From KACC-23026 sp963829575 (GTDB lineage Bacteria > Bacillota > Bacilli > Bacillales > Sporolactobacillaceae): a stretch of 64,000 bases of DNA. The notes under the pieces were generated by a model. That model saw nothing but the letters and a program-made list of their open reading frames with translations, was not told the DNA's origin and did no database searches. How positions within the stretch are numbered: position 1 is the stretch's first letter; every line of letters begins with the position of its first letter. Below, piece by piece: positions 63,256 through 64,000 of this stretch. Both the position numbers and the translations under genes were made by a program. The stretch lies in assembly GCA_963829575.1 (NCBI GenBank), contig CAWHJF010000021.1:124001-188000 (forward strand), given 5' to 3'.

Positions 63256-63631
63256 TTAGCTCTTACTGAGGGATAATTCGAGGTTGTTTAAATCCAAAAT
63301 AAAACCGCTCTTTAAAAGTATGTCTAAACCTAGTAATCCGCTATGTTCATTAGGCAAAATGGATACATCAATCTCAACGTTGCTTATTTTAAAATCCCCA
63401 ATTTCTATGGAATCCATTTTCTTCGAATAAAAATGGACGTTTCCACCAATCCCATAAGCCTCATAAACTGTGTCTCCATTCTCGTAGGAGACACCAATCT
63501 CCGACAAAAAATCTGGATTAATCACGGTGTGAGAAGATCCTGTATCAATGACAACGTTATTTGATCTCCATAGATTTCCCTCGAAAAGTAACATTTAATG
63601 TGGTGGTTATAAGTTGTCCATTATATTCAAT
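63256..63631 (-). pseudogene. Retropepsin-like aspartyl protease, frameshifted
   Basis: The catalytic motif VVIDTGSSHTVI and the flap/second strand NEHSGLLGLDILLKSGF belong to single-domain retropepsin-like proteases (gag-asp/PerP type) that work as dimers. The upstream part EYNGQLITTTLNVTFRGKSM is in a different frame and meets the DTG region after ATCAAATAACG, where one base is extra. In that upstream frame no ATG is available; an ATT at 63631 overlapping the preceding stop is the only plausible start. An alternative is translation of the 112 residues from an internal codon. Confidence 0.62.
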
Positions 63632-63881
63632 TTCCGCGAATATACCCCACTCTCATTAAAGGATCTTTTCTAATGTGGATAATTAATTCTTCATTAATTG
63701 TATGATAGATAATTCCATCTGGACCCGATTTAAAAAATTCTTGATTGGCTTCTTCATTCGTCAACGGCTTATTAATCGCTACATCATCCACAATTTTCAA
63801 ATCTCCATCTTGATGAAAATCTAGAATGGAAACGAGAACAAATTGATTTGGAAATTTTTCTCTAACCTCTTGCCATTTCAT
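63627..63881 (-). CDS. 84-residue protein paired with retropepsin-like gene
   Basis: MKWQEVREKFPNQFVLVSIL then DFHQDGDLKIVDDVAINKPL is a small soluble protein. From memory, this type is frequently encoded directly before retropepsin-like proteases in Firmicutes and cyanobacteria, as here, with overlapping ends. Its function is unknown; it may be a substrate or a partner. The last 119 bases of the window hold no feature. Confidence 0.7.
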   Translation of the reverse strand: MKWQEVREKFPNQFVLVSILDFHQDGDLKIVDDVAINKPLTNEEANQEFFKSGPDGIIYHTINEELIIHIRKDPLMRVGYIRGN

Positions 63882-64000
63882 CTAGATCACCCTTTCTTTC
63901 TCAAAATTATAAGATATTTTCGAAAAGGAGTCCATTAATAAAAATCTTAACGTGAGGCGTGTTATTAAGTTGAATCTATTAAACAAGATCATAATGATCT

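Noticed and set aside
1..64000. Prophage, insertion sequences or tRNA genes
   Set aside because: No transposase, integrase, phage structural gene or cloverleaf tRNA sequence was recognised in the window.

Overview
The window comes from the chromosome of an endospore-forming, low-to-mid GC Bacillota of the order Bacillales. The block ypsC-rnpB-gpsB-ypsA-(small ORF)-yprB-yprA at 50650-57695 has the Bacillus subtilis order. There is a YjcZ-family sporulation peptide, several LysM cell-wall or spore hydrolases, and promoters of the mother-cell sigma-K type. I cannot name the species.

Layout. 1-14270: a spore-surface polysaccharide locus. It holds rfbB (cut by the window edge), rfbC, three large glycosyltransferases (two carrying DUF4214 modules), a small GT-B enzyme, a sulfotransferase-like protein, gmd, manC and rfbA on the minus strand. 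A divergent beta-helix protein has a consensus sigma-K promoter, and two GT2 enzymes follow. 14600-20110: small sporulation or spore-surface genes: a DUF1360 protein, a JAMM peptidase, a 42-residue CGCG peptide, a sigma-K-driven coiled-coil protein, and a frameshifted Cys-rich surface protein with two unknown partners. 20500-25640: housekeeping genes mixed with broken or residual genes (LD-carboxypeptidase with an internal stop, frameshifted GNAT, kinase and Dabb remnants). 25766-31305: MATE transporter, pcp, YjcZ peptide, and a three-gene type III polyketide synthase / methyltransferase / FAD oxygenase operon. 31500-40210: esterase remnant, sporulation-type histidine kinase with a damaged end, osmoprotectant ABC operon, and a TetR-regulated isochorismatase-fold/MFS unit. 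40285-41716: a 194-bp tandem repeat array (7 full units plus a partial one) abutting a truncated PAS gene. 42650-49800: thioredoxin-like gene and four LysM hydrolases. 49800-57700: conserved ypsC to mrfA block with RNase P RNA. 57800-64000: a decayed histidine kinase, a damaged yyaL, and an accessory cassette region with interleaved repeats around an Abi_2/HEPN gene.

How the parts fit. The nucleotide-sugar enzymes supply dTDP-rhamnose-type and GDP-deoxymannose-type donors to the glycosyltransferases. Sigma-K promoters at 10272 and 17845 place the neighbouring surface proteins in the late mother cell, so the first 20 kb is best read as an outer spore layer assembly region. The MrfAB pair is a DNA-repair module. 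The most unusual part is 60180-63200. Two ~350-bp repeats (the yyaL 5' region) alternate with two copies of a promoter-plus-hairpin element, and one copy lies directly in front of an Abi_2 HEPN gene. It could encode a ~50-nt regulatory or antitoxin RNA or act as an attenuator.

Quality caveat. At least eight genes are interrupted by single-base or very short changes while the downstream protein sequence stays conserved. Either the assembly carries indel errors or the genome has many recent lesions. This cannot be settled from the sequence alone.
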